Assembly (NCBI GenBank): GCA_001899205.1
Contig: MKVL01000015.1
Location: forward strand, 244,705-308,704
DNA from: Mesorhizobium sp. 65-26
GTDB taxonomy: Bacteria > Pseudomonadota > Alphaproteobacteria > Rhizobiales > Rhizobiaceae
DNA: 64,000 nucleotides
Reading direction: 5' to 3'
Shown: positions 34,529 to 44,074 of the stretch, in pieces
Layout: every line of letters begins with the position of its first letter
Position numbering within the stretch: position 1 is the stretch's first letter
Translations under genes and position numbers: made by a program
The notes under the pieces: model-generated
Seen by the model: only the letters and a program-made list of their open reading frames with translations
Databases searched by the model: none
Told to the model about the DNA's origin: nothing

Positions 34529-36007
34529 ATGCAGGACAAAATCGACCAGATCCGGACCCTTCCCGTCGCCGCGCAGGCGCTGTTCATCGGCGGCGCCTGG
34601 CGCCAGCCGGTCGAAGGCGCCACCATGGACGTCGTCTCGCCGATCGACGGCAACAGGCTGACCACCATCGCCAGTGGCACCGCGCTCGACGTCGACCTCG
34701 CCGTCAGGGCGGCGCGCGCGGCCTTCGAGAAGGGCACGTGGTCGAGGGCGGCGCCAGCCGAGCGCAAGAAGGTGCTGCTCAGGATCGCCGAGCTGATCGA
34801 GAAGAACGCGCTGGAGCTCGCCGTGCTCGGCGTGCGCGACAACGGCACCGAGATATCGATGGCGCTCAAGGCCGAACCGGGCAGCGCTGCAGGCACCTTC
34901 CGCTACTATGCCGAGGCCGTCGACAAGGTCTATGGCGAGATCGCGCCGACGCCGCAAAACGTGCTCGGCCTCGTCCATCGCGAGCCGGTCGGTGTGGTGG
35001 CGGCGATCGTGCCGTGGAATTTCCCGATGATGATCGGCGCCTGGAAGATCGCGCCGGCGCTCGCCGCCGGCAATTCGGTCGTCGTCAAGCCGGCCGAGGT
35101 GGCGTCCCTTACCCTGCTGAGGCTGGCCGAGCTTTGCGCCGAGGCGGGCCTGCCCGAGGGCGTGCTCAATGTCGTCACCGGCAGCGGGTCGGTGGCGGGC
35201 GAGGCGATCGGCCTGCATGGCGACATCGACGTGCTCGCCTTCACCGGGTCCGGCCCGGTCGGCCGCCGGCTGCTCGAATATTCGGCGCGCTCGAACCTGA
35301 AGCGCGTCTATCTCGAACTGGGCGGCAAGTCGCCCAACATCGTCTTCGCCGACGCGCCGGATCTCGGCCAGGTCGCGAAGGTGTCGGCCTATGGCATCTT
35401 CCGCAATTCGGGCCAGGTCTGCGTGGCCGGCTCGCGGCTGCTGGTCGAGCGGTCGATCCATGCCGAAGTCGCGGAAAAGGTCGCCGCGATCGCCGCCGGC
35501 ATGAAGGTCGGCGATCCGCTGCAGGTCACCACCGAGGCGGGCGCGATCTCCAGCGAGGCGCAGCTGCGCAAGAACCTTGGCTATGCCGAGCGGGCGCTCG
35601 GCGAGGGCGCCTCGTTGCGCACTGGCGGCCAGCGCATCCTTCAGGAAACCGGCGGCTTCTACATGCAGCCGACCGTCTTCGACGTCGATCCGGGCATGAC
35701 GCTGGCCAGGGAAGAGGTGTTCGGGCCGATCCTGTCGATCATTCCCTTCGACACGGAAGACGAGGCGCTTCGCATCGCCAACGCCACGGAGTATGGGCTG
35801 GCCTCGGCCGTCTGGACCTCGAACCTGTCGCGCGCCCACCGCATGGTGCGCGGCGTCAAGGCCGGTGTGGTGCACGTCAACACCTATGGCGGCGCCGACA
35901 ACACCGTGCCGCTCGGCGGCGTGAAGCAGTCCGGCAACGGCCACGACAAGTCGCTGCACGCGCTCGAAAAATATGTCGACCTGAAGACCGCCTGGATCCA
36001 GCTCTGA
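34529..36007 (+). CDS. PuuC-like NAD-dependent aldehyde dehydrogenase
   Basis: 492 aa. VPWNFPMMIGAWKIAPALAAGN, AFTGSGPVG, Glu263 in LELGGKSPN and catalytic Cys298 in NSGQVCVAGSR. The sequence style matches gamma-glutamyl-gamma-aminobutyraldehyde/aminoaldehyde dehydrogenases. It would oxidise the aldehyde formed by the class III PLP enzymes of the divergent operon or by amine catabolism generally. Symbol not assigned because the true substrate is not known. Confidence 0.85.
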   Translation: MQDKIDQIRTLPVAAQALFIGGAWRQPVEGATMDVVSPIDGNRLTTIASGTALDVDLAVRAARAAFEKGTWSRAAPAERKKVLLRIAELIEKNALELAVLGVRDNGTEISMALKAEPGSAAGTFRYYAEAVDKVYGEIAPTPQNVLGLVHREPVGVVAAIVPWNFPMMIGAWKIAPALAAGNSVVVKPAEVASLTLLRLAELCAEAGLPEGVLNVVTGSGSVAGEAIGLHGDIDVLAFTGSGPVGRRLLEYSARSNLKRVYLELGGKSPNIVFADAPDLGQVAKVSAYGIFRNSGQVCVAGSRLLVERSIHAEVAEKVAAIAAGMKVGDPLQVTTEAGAISSEAQLRKNLGYAERALGEGASLRTGGQRILQETGGFYMQPTVFDVDPGMTLAREEVFGPILSIIPFDTEDEALRIANATEYGLASAVWTSNLSRAHRMVRGVKAGVVHVNTYGGADNTVPLGGVKQSGNGHDKSLHALEKYVDLKTAWIQL

Positions 36008-36012
36008 GACGG

Positions 36013-36069
36013 GCTTCGGCGGCGGGCCGGCTGGCGCCGGCCCTCTTCGCGATTATTAGCCGCCGAAGC
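36013..36069. terminator. Nested inverted repeats between convergent genes
   Basis: Outer arms GCTTCGGCGGC (36013-36023) and GCCGCCGAAGC (36059-36069) are perfect; within them GGGCCGGC (36024-36031) and GCCGGCCC (36036-36043) form another perfect stem. The right outer arm lies in the last codons of hpaC. The structure separates the plus-strand dehydrogenase from minus-strand hpaC and probably ends transcription in both directions. Confidence 0.55.
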
Positions 36070-36568
36070 TTCCGGCTTGGGTCGGGACGTGCACGTAGTT
36101 GCGGTCGAAATAGAGCAGCGCGTGGCCGTCCTTGCGGGCACGGATGTCGACCACCTCCCCGGTGAAGATGTTGTGCGTGCCGATGCGCCTTGCATCGCTC
36201 ATGCGGCAGTCGAAGGAGACGATGGCGTCGGCCAGCGCCTGGTTGCCTGACGGCAGGCCGATCCAGTGGGCGGCGGCGTAGCGGGCATCCATGTCGCTCT
36301 GCTGGCCGGCGAAACAGGCGGCAAGGCCCCTGTGTTCTTGCGTCAGCACATTGACGCAGAAACGGCCATTGTCGATGAACAGAGCGGTCTGCGCCGAGCG
36401 GCTGTTCATGCACACAAGCAGCGTCGGCGGCTCGTCGGTGACGGAGCACATCGCCGTGGCGGTGAAGCCGCCGCGCCCGGCGGGGCCGTTGGTCGTCACG
36501 ACGTTCACCGGCGCGCAGACCCTGGCCATGGCGTCGCGGAATTCGGTCCTTGAAACGAACTCTGCCAT
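36056..36568 (-). CDS. hpaC: HpaC flavin reductase component of 4-hydroxyphenylacetate 3-monooxygenase
   Basis: 170 aa, standard length. Flavin-reductase motifs: CAPVNVVTTNGPAGRGGFTATAMCSVTDEPPTL split around residues 18-50, NGRFCVNVLTQEH and HNIFTGEVVDI. It supplies reduced FAD to HpaB, whose stop lies 7 bases upstream. Cytosolic. Downstream end carries an inverted repeat shared with the convergent gene. Confidence 0.9.
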   Translation of the reverse strand: MAEFVSRTEFRDAMARVCAPVNVVTTNGPAGRGGFTATAMCSVTDEPPTLLVCMNSRSAQTALFIDNGRFCVNVLTQEHRGLAACFAGQQSDMDARYAAAHWIGLPSGNQALADAIVSFDCRMSDARRIGTHNIFTGEVVDIRARKDGHALLYFDRNYVHVPTQAGSFGG

Positions 36569-36575
36569 GACAGCC

Positions 36576-38141
36576 TCACTCGGCCGCCTTGCGCAGGCCG
36601 CCCGGCGCGTCGAGGGGCGCCAGCCAGGTGTCGCCCGTCCAGCCGTTCTCGTCGTAGTCGGCCATGCATTGGTCGACCAGCGCCTCCATCTCCTTCAGCC
36701 GTCCGCCGCGTTCGGCGCCCTTCAGCACCTGCAGCCGCACCTCTTCCGGCGCGCCGGCGTAATTGAGCTCGTAGAGCGCGTGGCGGCCGCCGAACTCGGT
36801 GCCGGTCGCGTCCCACAGCAGCTTCATGATCTTGATGCGCTCGACATGGCCCATGTCGTTCGAGCCGCGCACATATTGCGCGAGGTAGCGGTCGATCTCC
36901 GGGTTGCCGAAATCGGCGGCCGAGGAGGGGAGATAGATCAGTCCCGAGGCGATCACCCGGCGCACCGTGTCGATGACGCGCGGATAGGCTTCCGACATGA
37001 AGGTGCGATAGGACAGCGCCGCTTCCAGGTTGGGCAGCACCGCGCCATTGGCCCAGGGAAGCGGATTGCAGGCCATGGCGTTGGAGAAGCTCCAGAACAT
37101 GTGCCTGAGCGCGATCACCTCGCCCAGCGCCGCCTGGTTGCCGCGGAAGGCGTCGCCACCGGTGGCGCGCAGCGCCTTGGCCAGCAACCCGGCCAGGAAG
37201 TCGAGCTTCACCGCGAAGCGCGTGCAGCCCTGGAAGCAATAGCCGTGCATGAAGCCGGACGCCGGATGGAAGGAGAGGATCTTCGCCGCGTCCCGCAGCA
37301 CCAGCACGTCCTCCCAGGGCACGAAGACATTGTCGAGCACCAGGATCGCGTCGTTCTCGTCGAAGCGCGACGACAGCGGATAATCGAAAGGGTGGCCGAC
37401 CGTGTTGGCCGTCTGCTCGTAGGAGACGCGGCAGAACATCTTTATCCCCGGCGCATTCATCGGCACGATGAACATCACCGACAGCGACGGATCCTCGGTC
37501 ACCGTCGCCGAGCTCTGGGCGAGGAAATTGTAGTGCGTCAGCGCCGAGGAGGTCGCCACCACCTTGGCGCCCGAGACGTAGATGCCGGCGTCAGTCTCCC
37601 TGGTGATGTGCACGAACACGTCCTTGACCGCGTCGGCCGGCTTGTGGCGGTCGATCGGCGGATTGACGATGGCGTGGTTCATGAACAGGACCGATTCCTG
37701 GGCGCGCTTGTGCCAGGCGAGCGCATTGTCCTTGAACGGGCCGTACCAGTCGGCATTGGCGCCCAGCGTGTTCATCAGCGCCGCCTTGTAGTCCGCCGTC
37801 CGGCCCATCCAGCCATAGGACATGCGCGCCCAGTCGGCGATCGCTCCCTGCTGCGCGACGAGCTCGGCCGAGGAACGGGCGACGCGGAAATATTTGTGCG
37901 TGTAGCCGTCGGAGCCGGTGTCGGTCGGCGCGGTCAGCCTGTCCCTGCTCTTGGGATCGTGCAGGGCATCGTAGAGGCGCGCCAGCGAGCGCACGGAATT
38001 GCGCATCGCCGGATGCGCGGTGACGTCGGCGATCCGCTCGCCGTTGATATAGACCTCGCGGCCGTCGCGCAGGCTTTCCAGATATTCCGCGCCGGTGAAC
38101 GGGCGGGTCTTGTCGCGGCGATAGTCCTCGGCTCGCATCAT
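36576..38141 (-). CDS. hpaB: 4-hydroxyphenylacetate 3-monooxygenase oxygenase HpaB
   Basis: 521 aa, matching E. coli HpaB (520 aa). Recognisable blocks: RPFTGAEYLESLRDGREVYINGERI, DVTAHPAMRNSVRSLARLYDALHD, SYGWMGRTADYKAAL, FMNHAIVNPPIDRHKP and TGSDGYTHKYFRVARSSAELVAQ (in pieces). It hydroxylates 4-hydroxyphenylacetate to homoprotocatechuate using reduced flavin. Forms the hpaBC operon; the AraC-type activator hpaA is divergent across an 89-base gap. Lies 10 kb from the ring-cleavage operon rather than next to it. Confidence 0.94.
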   Translation of the reverse strand: MMRAEDYRRDKTRPFTGAEYLESLRDGREVYINGERIADVTAHPAMRNSVRSLARLYDALHDPKSRDRLTAPTDTGSDGYTHKYFRVARSSAELVAQQGAIADWARMSYGWMGRTADYKAALMNTLGANADWYGPFKDNALAWHKRAQESVLFMNHAIVNPPIDRHKPADAVKDVFVHITRETDAGIYVSGAKVVATSSALTHYNFLAQSSATVTEDPSLSVMFIVPMNAPGIKMFCRVSYEQTANTVGHPFDYPLSSRFDENDAILVLDNVFVPWEDVLVLRDAAKILSFHPASGFMHGYCFQGCTRFAVKLDFLAGLLAKALRATGGDAFRGNQAALGEVIALRHMFWSFSNAMACNPLPWANGAVLPNLEAALSYRTFMSEAYPRVIDTVRRVIASGLIYLPSSAADFGNPEIDRYLAQYVRGSNDMGHVERIKIMKLLWDATGTEFGGRHALYELNYAGAPEEVRLQVLKGAERGGRLKEMEALVDQCMADYDENGWTGDTWLAPLDAPGGLRKAAE

Positions 38142-38230
38142 GTTCTCCTCCTCGAGATCCGGCGAGCCTAGGCCCGGAGCATCCGCCGGGCCATGGACAA
38201 AGCCGGCAATTCGCTTGTACTTTTTCCGGC

Positions 38231-39097
38231 ATGGTGGAGAGAAACCAGGTTCCGGCGTTCTTCGTCTATGGCGAGCCGAGCCGCGCGCTCGACATCGGCT
38301 TCCTGCATGTCGAAACCGTGATGGCGCGCAAGAGCCTGCACCTCGGCCACGTCGCCGCCCACAAGCATCCGCTGATGGGCCAGATCACCTACTGGTTCGA
38401 GGGCGGGGGCACCTATCGCATAGAGGAACGGACTTGGAGTTTTTCGGCACCCGCCATCAGCTTCGTGCCGAGCAACGTGGTCCACGCCTTTGATGTCGGC
38501 GAACATTCCGACGCCGTCGTGGTGTCGATCTCCGACGACCTGCTCGGCGCCATGGCGCCGCTTGTCGATCTTGCGCTCGACGCGCCGGTGCTGCTGGGCG
38601 GCGAGGCGTCCGATCCGACCTGGCAGCGCATCGCCGCGCTGCTCGACATGATCGCGCAGGAATATCGTGGCGGGGCCGGCGCCAGCCAGCGGATGCTGTC
38701 CAACCTGATCGGCGCCGTGCTGTCGCTGATGGCGCGGCTCGGCGGCGGCGCGGGCGGCGACGCGGCCGCGCCGTCCGTCGCGCTCGGCTTTGCCCTGCGC
38801 CGCGCGATCGATCGTCATTTTCGCGAGGACTGGCCGGTGGCGCGCTATGTCGAGCTGCTGGCGACGACGGCGCATTTGCTCGACCGGGCGGCCCGCGAGA
38901 CCTTCGGGCAGACGGTGAAGGGCATGGTGCTGGAGCGCCGGCTGCTGGAGGCCAAGCGGCTGCTGGTGTTCACCGTGCGGCCGGTCGAGGATATCGGCCG
39001 TGAGCTGGGTTTCGAGGATCCGGCCTATTTCTCGCGCTTCTTCCGCAACCGTGTCGGCGAGGCGCCCGCCGTCTGGCGACGCGGCCATATGCGCTGA
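38231..39097 (+). CDS. hpaA: HpaA-type AraC-family regulator
   Basis: 288 aa. N-terminal cupin-like sensor (HLGHVAAHKHPLMGQITYWFEGGGTYRI, split around residue 40-65) and C-terminal double HTH (VARYVELLATTAHLLDRAARETFGQTVKGMVLERRLLEAKRLL.., DIGRELGFEDPAYFSRFFRNRVGEAP; about 200-285). HpaA activates hpaBC in response to 4-hydroxyphenylacetate in enterobacteria. The divergent position here supports the same role. Confidence 0.88.
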   Translation: MVERNQVPAFFVYGEPSRALDIGFLHVETVMARKSLHLGHVAAHKHPLMGQITYWFEGGGTYRIEERTWSFSAPAISFVPSNVVHAFDVGEHSDAVVVSISDDLLGAMAPLVDLALDAPVLLGGEASDPTWQRIAALLDMIAQEYRGGAGASQRMLSNLIGAVLSLMARLGGGAGGDAAAPSVALGFALRRAIDRHFREDWPVARYVELLATTAHLLDRAARETFGQTVKGMVLERRLLEAKRLLVFTVRPVEDIGRELGFEDPAYFSRFFRNRVGEAPAVWRRGHMR

Positions 39098-39238
39098 AGG
39101 TCCGTGGGTGATCTGGACGTGACAGGGGGCGCCGTCCTACGTACAAGCTGGTGTCGTGATGATCGAAGACGGATTTCGAAACAGGGGCACTGGAATGCGA
39201 TGCGCCATGCGGCGCTTGCGACAGGTCCGTAAAAACCC

Positions 39239-40018
39239 ATGACAACGCCACCCAAGACCAAACTTCGCGAGAGCGGGCTCGACCGCGCGATCGACATACT
39301 GGAATGCCTGCACCAGGCGGGCGAGCCGCTGTCGATCGCCGACATCGCGCAGAGGCTCGATGCGCCGCGCTCGACGATCTACAACATCGTCAACCGCTTC
39401 ATCAGATCCGACATACTCGAGGATTATGGGCCGCGCGGCCGGATTTTCTTCGGTCGCGCCGTGCATTTCTACGCGGCCGATTACCTCAGGCGCAACGACC
39501 TCATGCGCCGTGCGCGCGAAGAGGTCGACAGGCTGGCGCGCGAGGTCGGCGAGACGTTCGAATTCTGCACGCTCCAGGGCAACAAATACACCATCGCCTA
39601 TGTGCGCACGGGCGCGCGTATGTTCCGCATCAGCTCCGAGGTCGGCGTCAGGCTGCCGATCCCGTGGACGGCCTCCGGGCGGCTCCTGCTGGCGGGCATG
39701 ACGCGCGAAGAGATCATCGACCTCATTCCGCCGGAGGACTTCGTCCTGCCCGACGGCCGCAGGATCGGCGTCGACGATTTCTGCCGCGAGGTGATCGCTG
39801 CGGGATCGGTCGGCTATGCCACTACGTCGGGGTTGATCGACGGGCTGACCCAGTGCCTGGCGGCACCCATCCGCGACACGACCGGCAAGGCGATGGCGAC
39901 GCTTTGCGCGGTGGTGACGATCGACCGCACCCCCGAAGAGGTGCAGGCATTGCTCTCACGCCTGAGGGCAAGCGCCGACCGCTTGTCGCTGGCGGCGCTC
40001 CCAAGCGCCGCGGAATAG
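39239..40018 (+). CDS. IclR-family transcriptional regulator
   Basis: 259 aa. HTH at about 12-65 (LDRAIDILECLHQAGEPLSIADIAQRL, PRSTIYNIVNRFIRSDIL) and effector domain (RLPIPWTASGRLLLAGMTREEI, GYATTSGLIDGLTQCLAAPIRD). No strong ribosome site is seen before the ATG. Converges on the RidA/PLP-enzyme/ABC importer group, which it may regulate; the tandem dyads at 45014-45049 upstream of that importer are candidate targets. Confidence 0.85.
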   Translation: MTTPPKTKLRESGLDRAIDILECLHQAGEPLSIADIAQRLDAPRSTIYNIVNRFIRSDILEDYGPRGRIFFGRAVHFYAADYLRRNDLMRRAREEVDRLAREVGETFEFCTLQGNKYTIAYVRTGARMFRISSEVGVRLPIPWTASGRLLLAGMTREEIIDLIPPEDFVLPDGRRIGVDDFCREVIAAGSVGYATTSGLIDGLTQCLAAPIRDTTGKAMATLCAVVTIDRTPEEVQALLSRLRASADRLSLAALPSAAE

Positions 40019-40042
40019 GGCCGGCCCAACCGCGACCGTCGC

Positions 40043-40405
40043 CTATTTGGGCGCGAGATCGGCCACGCAATCGATCTCGACCATGATGTCGAGCAACTGG
40101 CAGCCGACGGTGGTTCGGGCCGGCGGCTCGCCGGGGAAGAACTCGCTGTAGACCCTGTTGAATTCCGCGAAGTTGGCGAGGTCGCTCAGATAGGCGTTGA
40201 TCTTGACCGCGTGCTTCAGCTCGGTGCCCACGCCGCGCAGGATGATGTCCAGGTTGCGCATCGTCTGGCGCACCTGCCCGGAGAAGCTCGACGACATGTC
40301 TCCGGTCTCGGGATCGACCGGTCCCTGTCCCGAGACGAACACGAGACCGTTGCTGATGACGGCGTGCGAATAGTGCCCCGCCGGCTTGACGGCATCCTCG
40401 ACCAT
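40043..40405 (-). CDS. RidA/YjgF-family enamine/imine deaminase
   Basis: 120 aa from ATG 40405. RidA features: KPAGHYSHAVISNGLVFVSGQ near residue 8, the Arg in EPPARTTVGCQLL and terminal MVEIDCVA. RidA proteins hydrolyse reactive 2-aminoacrylate-type enamines released by PLP dehydratases. The gene lies downstream of a threonine-synthase-like PLP enzyme, which strongly suggests they work together. A trimeric cytosolic protein is expected. Confidence 0.88.
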   Translation of the reverse strand: MVEDAVKPAGHYSHAVISNGLVFVSGQGPVDPETGDMSSSFSGQVRQTMRNLDIILRGVGTELKHAVKINAYLSDLANFAEFNRVYSEFFPGEPPARTTVGCQLLDIMVEIDCVADLAPK

Positions 40406-40555
40406 CGCTGTTTTTCGCAAACCAAAGTCTCCTTCTGCAATTCGTGAGCCGTCCACAGGCGCGTCGGCGTCGGCCGTTTCCTCGGGGCGCTTTTCCGGCC
40501 CGCGAACGGTGGCCGGCGCCGCGCGACGAATGTCCTTTGAGGGCCGTGGGATGGT

Positions 40556-41806
40556 TCAGGCCGTCGTGCCGGCGGCGAAGTTCTTTCTGGCGGCCGCGAC
40601 GAAGTCGAGCGGTCCGATATCCCTGCCCGCCTTGAGGCGCGGCGATGCGCCGGGCAGCGCGCCGGGGTCCTTCAGGGCATGGCCCGAGATGACCAACGTA
40701 ATCGGGCGCGGCAGCGCGTGGTTGCGCATCAGCCGGCGCAGCGCCGCAAGCGGCGCCGCCGCGGCCGGCTCGGCGGCGATGCCTTCGAAGTGGGCGAGGT
40801 CGCTCATGGCGTCGCGGATCTCGGCGTCATCCACCGCCACCGCGAACCCGTCGGTCCTGCGGATATCGCGCAGCGTGCGGGTGCCGTCGGCCGGATAGCC
40901 GCGCAACGGATCGTTGATCGATCCGGCCATGCCGAAATCGTTCTCTTCCCACTCGCGCACGGTCTCGTCGCCATTGTCGAAGGCGCGCGCGATCGGCGCG
41001 CAACCGGCGGACTGCACGCCGATCAGCACCGGCAGGCGGTCGATGGCGCCCTGCCGCAGCAGGCGGTCCGCGCCCTGAAGCAGGCCAGCCAGCATCGGTC
41101 CGGCGCCGATCGGCATGATGATCGTGCCCGGCTGTTCGCCGAGCTGGCGCAGGAGCTCGTAGTAGATCGTGGCATGCGCGGCGGTCATGTAGGGGTTGGC
41201 GAAGGTCGAGGTCAGGTTCGCCCATCCCTGTGCGGTCCGCCGGATCGTTTCGGCCATGTGGTAGGCGTCGCTGAAGGTGCCGTCGACCTCGACCAGCGTC
41301 GCGCCATAGGCCCGCGCATGGGCAACCTTGCTGGGAGGGGTCGATGACGAGAGTGTGATGATGCAGGGCAGGCCGGCGCGCGCCGCGTAGGCGCTGACCG
41401 AGGTGGCGTTGTTGCCGGTCGACGCGCAGACCACACCCTCGGCGCCGAGCCCGAGCGCCGCCGACACCGCGACGGCGGCGCCCCGGTCCTTGAACGAGCC
41501 GGTGGGATTCATCCAGTCTGCCTTGGCGTGCACCGCGTCGTCGCCGAACAGACGCGAGAGGCGCACGAGCGGCGTTCCGCCCTCGCCCAGGCTGACGGGG
41601 GTGTCGCCGCCGGGAAGCAGGGATGCGATGTCGGCAAAGGATCGCCAGCTTGCGGGCAGCGGCGCGTCGCCGTCAGCCTCCGCCGCCAGCGAGCCGCCGC
41701 AGACATGGCACCAGGGGTCGAGATCGGCGCCGCGACTGGCGCCGCACCAGACGCAGGTCAGCCGAACGTTCTCGAAGCCGGGTCCATGAACTATGCTGGC
41801 CATCAT
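40556..41806 (-). CDS. Threonine-synthase-like PLP-dependent beta-family enzyme with zinc ribbon
   Basis: 416 aa from ATG 41806 (GGAGG 5 bases upstream); an open extension to 41878 is ignored. N-terminal zinc ribbon Cys18-x2-Cys21...Cys33-x2-Cys36, PLP lysine Lys106 in NPTGSFKDRGA, and the phosphate-binding GNNATSV segment. Fold type II. Could be threonine synthase, but placement between an amino-acid importer and RidA favours an ammonia-lyase or dehydratase acting on an imported hydroxy- or diamino acid. The C-terminus (LVISGHALKDPGAL) is standard. Confidence 0.8.
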   Translation of the reverse strand: MMASIVHGPGFENVRLTCVWCGASRGADLDPWCHVCGGSLAAEADGDAPLPASWRSFADIASLLPGGDTPVSLGEGGTPLVRLSRLFGDDAVHAKADWMNPTGSFKDRGAAVAVSAALGLGAEGVVCASTGNNATSVSAYAARAGLPCIITLSSSTPPSKVAHARAYGATLVEVDGTFSDAYHMAETIRRTAQGWANLTSTFANPYMTAAHATIYYELLRQLGEQPGTIIMPIGAGPMLAGLLQGADRLLRQGAIDRLPVLIGVQSAGCAPIARAFDNGDETVREWEENDFGMAGSINDPLRGYPADGTRTLRDIRRTDGFAVAVDDAEIRDAMSDLAHFEGIAAEPAAAAPLAALRRLMRNHALPRPITLVISGHALKDPGALPGASPRLKAGRDIGPLDFVAAARKNFAAGTTA

Positions 41807-41920
41807 CGTCGCCTCCGCCGCTGTGGTCGCGTCGCTTCGAAATGAATTCCGGCGACACCTCAAGTCTTTTGTTGTCACGCAAATCCGGACGGAATTGTCA
41901 TACCTGCCCGGACATGCTCG

Positions 41921-42706
41921 CTAGCGGTGCAGCACCGCGCCGAGAAACGCCTTGGTGCGGTCGCTGCGCGGATTGCCGAACACCTGCTCGGGTTCGCCAT
42001 CCTCGACGATATGGCCGCCCTCCATGAACAGCACGCGGTTCGCGACCTCGCGGGCGAACCCCATCTCATGGGTGACGATCAGCATCGTCATGCCGGTCTC
42101 GTGCGCCAGCTCGCGCACGATCGCCAGCACCTCGCCGACCAGCTCGGGGTCGAGCGCCGAGGTGATCTCGTCGAACAGCATGATCTTCGGTTCCATGGCC
42201 AGCGCGCGGGCGATCGCCACCCGCTGCTGCTGGCCGCCGGAAAGCTGGCGCGGCAGCGAGTCGGCCTTGTTGCGCAAGCCGACCTTGGCGAGCAGGTCGA
42301 GCGCCCGCTCTCGCGCCTGGTCCTTTGACAGGCCGCGCACATGCACCGGCCCGTCCATGATGTTCTGCAGCGCGCTCATATGCGGGAACAGGTTGAAGTG
42401 CTGGAACACCATGCCGATCTTGCCGCGCACGGAACGCAGATGCGCGCCGCTGTCCTTGACCAGCCGGTCGCCGACGCGCCGCAGGCCGAGCAATTCGCCC
42501 TCGACCTCGATCGTGCCGTCCTCCGGCGTCTCCAGCGTCATCACCAGCCGCAGCAGCGTGGTCTTGCCCGAGCCGCTCGGGCCGATCAGCGCGATGCGCT
42601 GCCCGGCTTCCACGTCGAGGTCGATGCCGCGCAGGATCTGCACGGCGCCATAGGATTTCGACACGCCCTGCATGCGCAGGATCGGTTGACGGGGATCAGC
42701 GCCCAT
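41921..42706 (-). CDS. Polar amino acid ABC transporter ATP-binding protein (EhuA/GlnQ-like)
   Basis: 261 aa. Walker [11 protein letters not shown]-loop [11 protein letters not shown], signature [12 protein letters not shown], Walker [13 protein letters not shown] and [10 protein letters not shown]. Energises import with the two permeases upstream; overlaps the second permease gene by 11 bases. The gene set resembles ectoine (Ehu) importers, but ligand identity is not established. Confidence 0.9.
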   Translation of the reverse strand: MGADPRQPILRMQGVSKSYGAVQILRGIDLDVEAGQRIALIGPSGSGKTTLLRLVMTLETPEDGTIEVEGELLGLRRVGDRLVKDSGAHLRSVRGKIGMVFQHFNLFPHMSALQNIMDGPVHVRGLSKDQARERALDLLAKVGLRNKADSLPRQLSGGQQQRVAIARALAMEPKIMLFDEITSALDPELVGEVLAIVRELAHETGMTMLIVTHEMGFAREVANRVLFMEGGHIVEDGEPEQVFGNPRSDRTKAFLGAVLHR

Positions 42707-43364
42707 TGCGGTTCTCCGCGCGAATGCGATTTTCGATGAGCCGCACCAGCGATGCCGAGGGCCAGCTCAGGACGAGGAAGATCAGTCCGACCAGCGTGTA
42801 AGGCTCGAGGTAGCGGTAGGAGATGGCGGCTTCCGCCTGGGCGGTGCCGAGCAGTTCCAGAAGGGTTATCGTCGCCAGCAGCGGCGTGTCCTTGAACATG
42901 GCGATCAGATAGTTGCCGAACACCGGCAGCATCGGCGGCACGGCTTGCGGCAGGATGATGCGCAGCCAGGTGTGCGTGCGCGACGCGTTGAGCGCGGTCG
43001 CCGCCTCCCACTGCCCCTTAGGCACCCCGTCTATGCCGGCGCGATAGACCTCCGACAGATAGGCGCCATAGTGCAGGCCGAGGCCGAGGATGCCAGTCTC
43101 CATCGTCTCCAGCGACAGGCCGTAGAGCGGCAGCACGTAGTAGAGAAAATAGAGCTGGATCAGCAGCGGCGTGCCGCGCACGAAGGAGACGAAGCCCTTC
43201 GTCGCGTAGACGACGGGCTTGACGCCGGAGCGGCGCAGCAGCTCCAGCGCCAGGCCGACGATCATGGCCAGCACCATGCCGCCGACCGTCGCCTGGAAGG
43301 TTATCACCGTGGCGCGCAGCAGCGTCGGCAGGATCTGCAGCGCGTAGTCGAAGTCGAAATTCAT
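42696..43364 (-). CDS. Polar amino acid ABC transporter permease (EhuD-like)
   Basis: 222 aa from ATG 43364. HisMQ-type permease: [53 protein letters not shown] and [27 protein letters not shown] (each a typical block). About five membrane segments. ATGA overlap with the upstream permease gene. Confidence 0.9.
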   Translation of the reverse strand: MNFDFDYALQILPTLLRATVITFQATVGGMVLAMIVGLALELLRRSGVKPVVYATKGFVSFVRGTPLLIQLYFLYYVLPLYGLSLETMETGILGLGLHYGAYLSEVYRAGIDGVPKGQWEAATALNASRTHTWLRIILPQAVPPMLPVFGNYLIAMFKDTPLLATITLLELLGTAQAEAAISYRYLEPYTLVGLIFLVLSWPSASLVRLIENRIRAENRNGR

Positions 43365-44017
43365 CGGCCGCCTCCCGCCGTCGCGCCCGGCACGCGCCGC
43401 TCGGCGGCCTGCATCAGCCGGCCGAGCATCAGTGCCATGACGAAATAGAACACCAGCACCAGCGTATAGATCGCCGTGACGTGGCCCTGGCTCTGCACCA
43501 GCGATTTGCCGGCAAAGGTCAGGTCGCCGATGGTGATGAGCGAGAGCAGCGATGTCGCCTTCAGGAGATCGATCAGCAGATTGCCGAAGGGCGGCAGCAT
43601 CGCCGCCAGCGCCTGCGGGAAGATGATGCGGCGCATCGCCAGTCCTGGCGGATAGTTCAGCGCCACCGCGGCCTCGTGCTGTCCGCGCGGCACGTTGAGC
43701 ACGGCGGCGCGCACCACTTCCGATCCATAGGAGCCGAAGTTCAGGCCGAGCGCGATGACGCCGGCCGCCATCGGCGAGAGATCGATGCCGAAGATCGGCA
43801 GCACGAAGAAGAAATAGAACAGCTGGACCAGCGCGGAGGTGCCGCGGAAGATCTCGACATAGACGAGGGCGGCGCCCCGTAGCAGGCGGAAGCGCGACAG
43901 CCTGACGAGGCCGACGACGACCGACACCACAAGCGCGACGGCCGCCGAGAGCAGCGTGGCCTCGAGCGTGACAAGGGCGCCCTTGAGCAGGGCGGGGAGG
44001 AAAACGGTAAGGTTCAT
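43361..44017 (-). CDS. Polar amino acid ABC transporter permease (EhuC-like)
   Basis: 218 aa. VYVEIFRGTSALVQLFYFFFVLP, NFGSYGSEVVRAAVLNVPRGQHEAAVAL and IIFPQALAAMLPPFGNLLIDLLKATSLL are HisMQ-family signatures. Pairs with the permease at 42696-43364. Starts 57 bases after the binding-protein stop. Confidence 0.9.
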   Translation of the reverse strand: MNLTVFLPALLKGALVTLEATLLSAAVALVVSVVVGLVRLSRFRLLRGAALVYVEIFRGTSALVQLFYFFFVLPIFGIDLSPMAAGVIALGLNFGSYGSEVVRAAVLNVPRGQHEAAVALNYPPGLAMRRIIFPQALAAMLPPFGNLLIDLLKATSLLSLITIGDLTFAGKSLVQSQGHVTAIYTLVLVFYFVMALMLGRLMQAAERRVPGATAGGGR

Positions 44018-44074
44018 TGGCCCCGGTGCAAGGATCGGGCGGCACGGCCGATGCCGTGCCGCCTCATGACTGTA

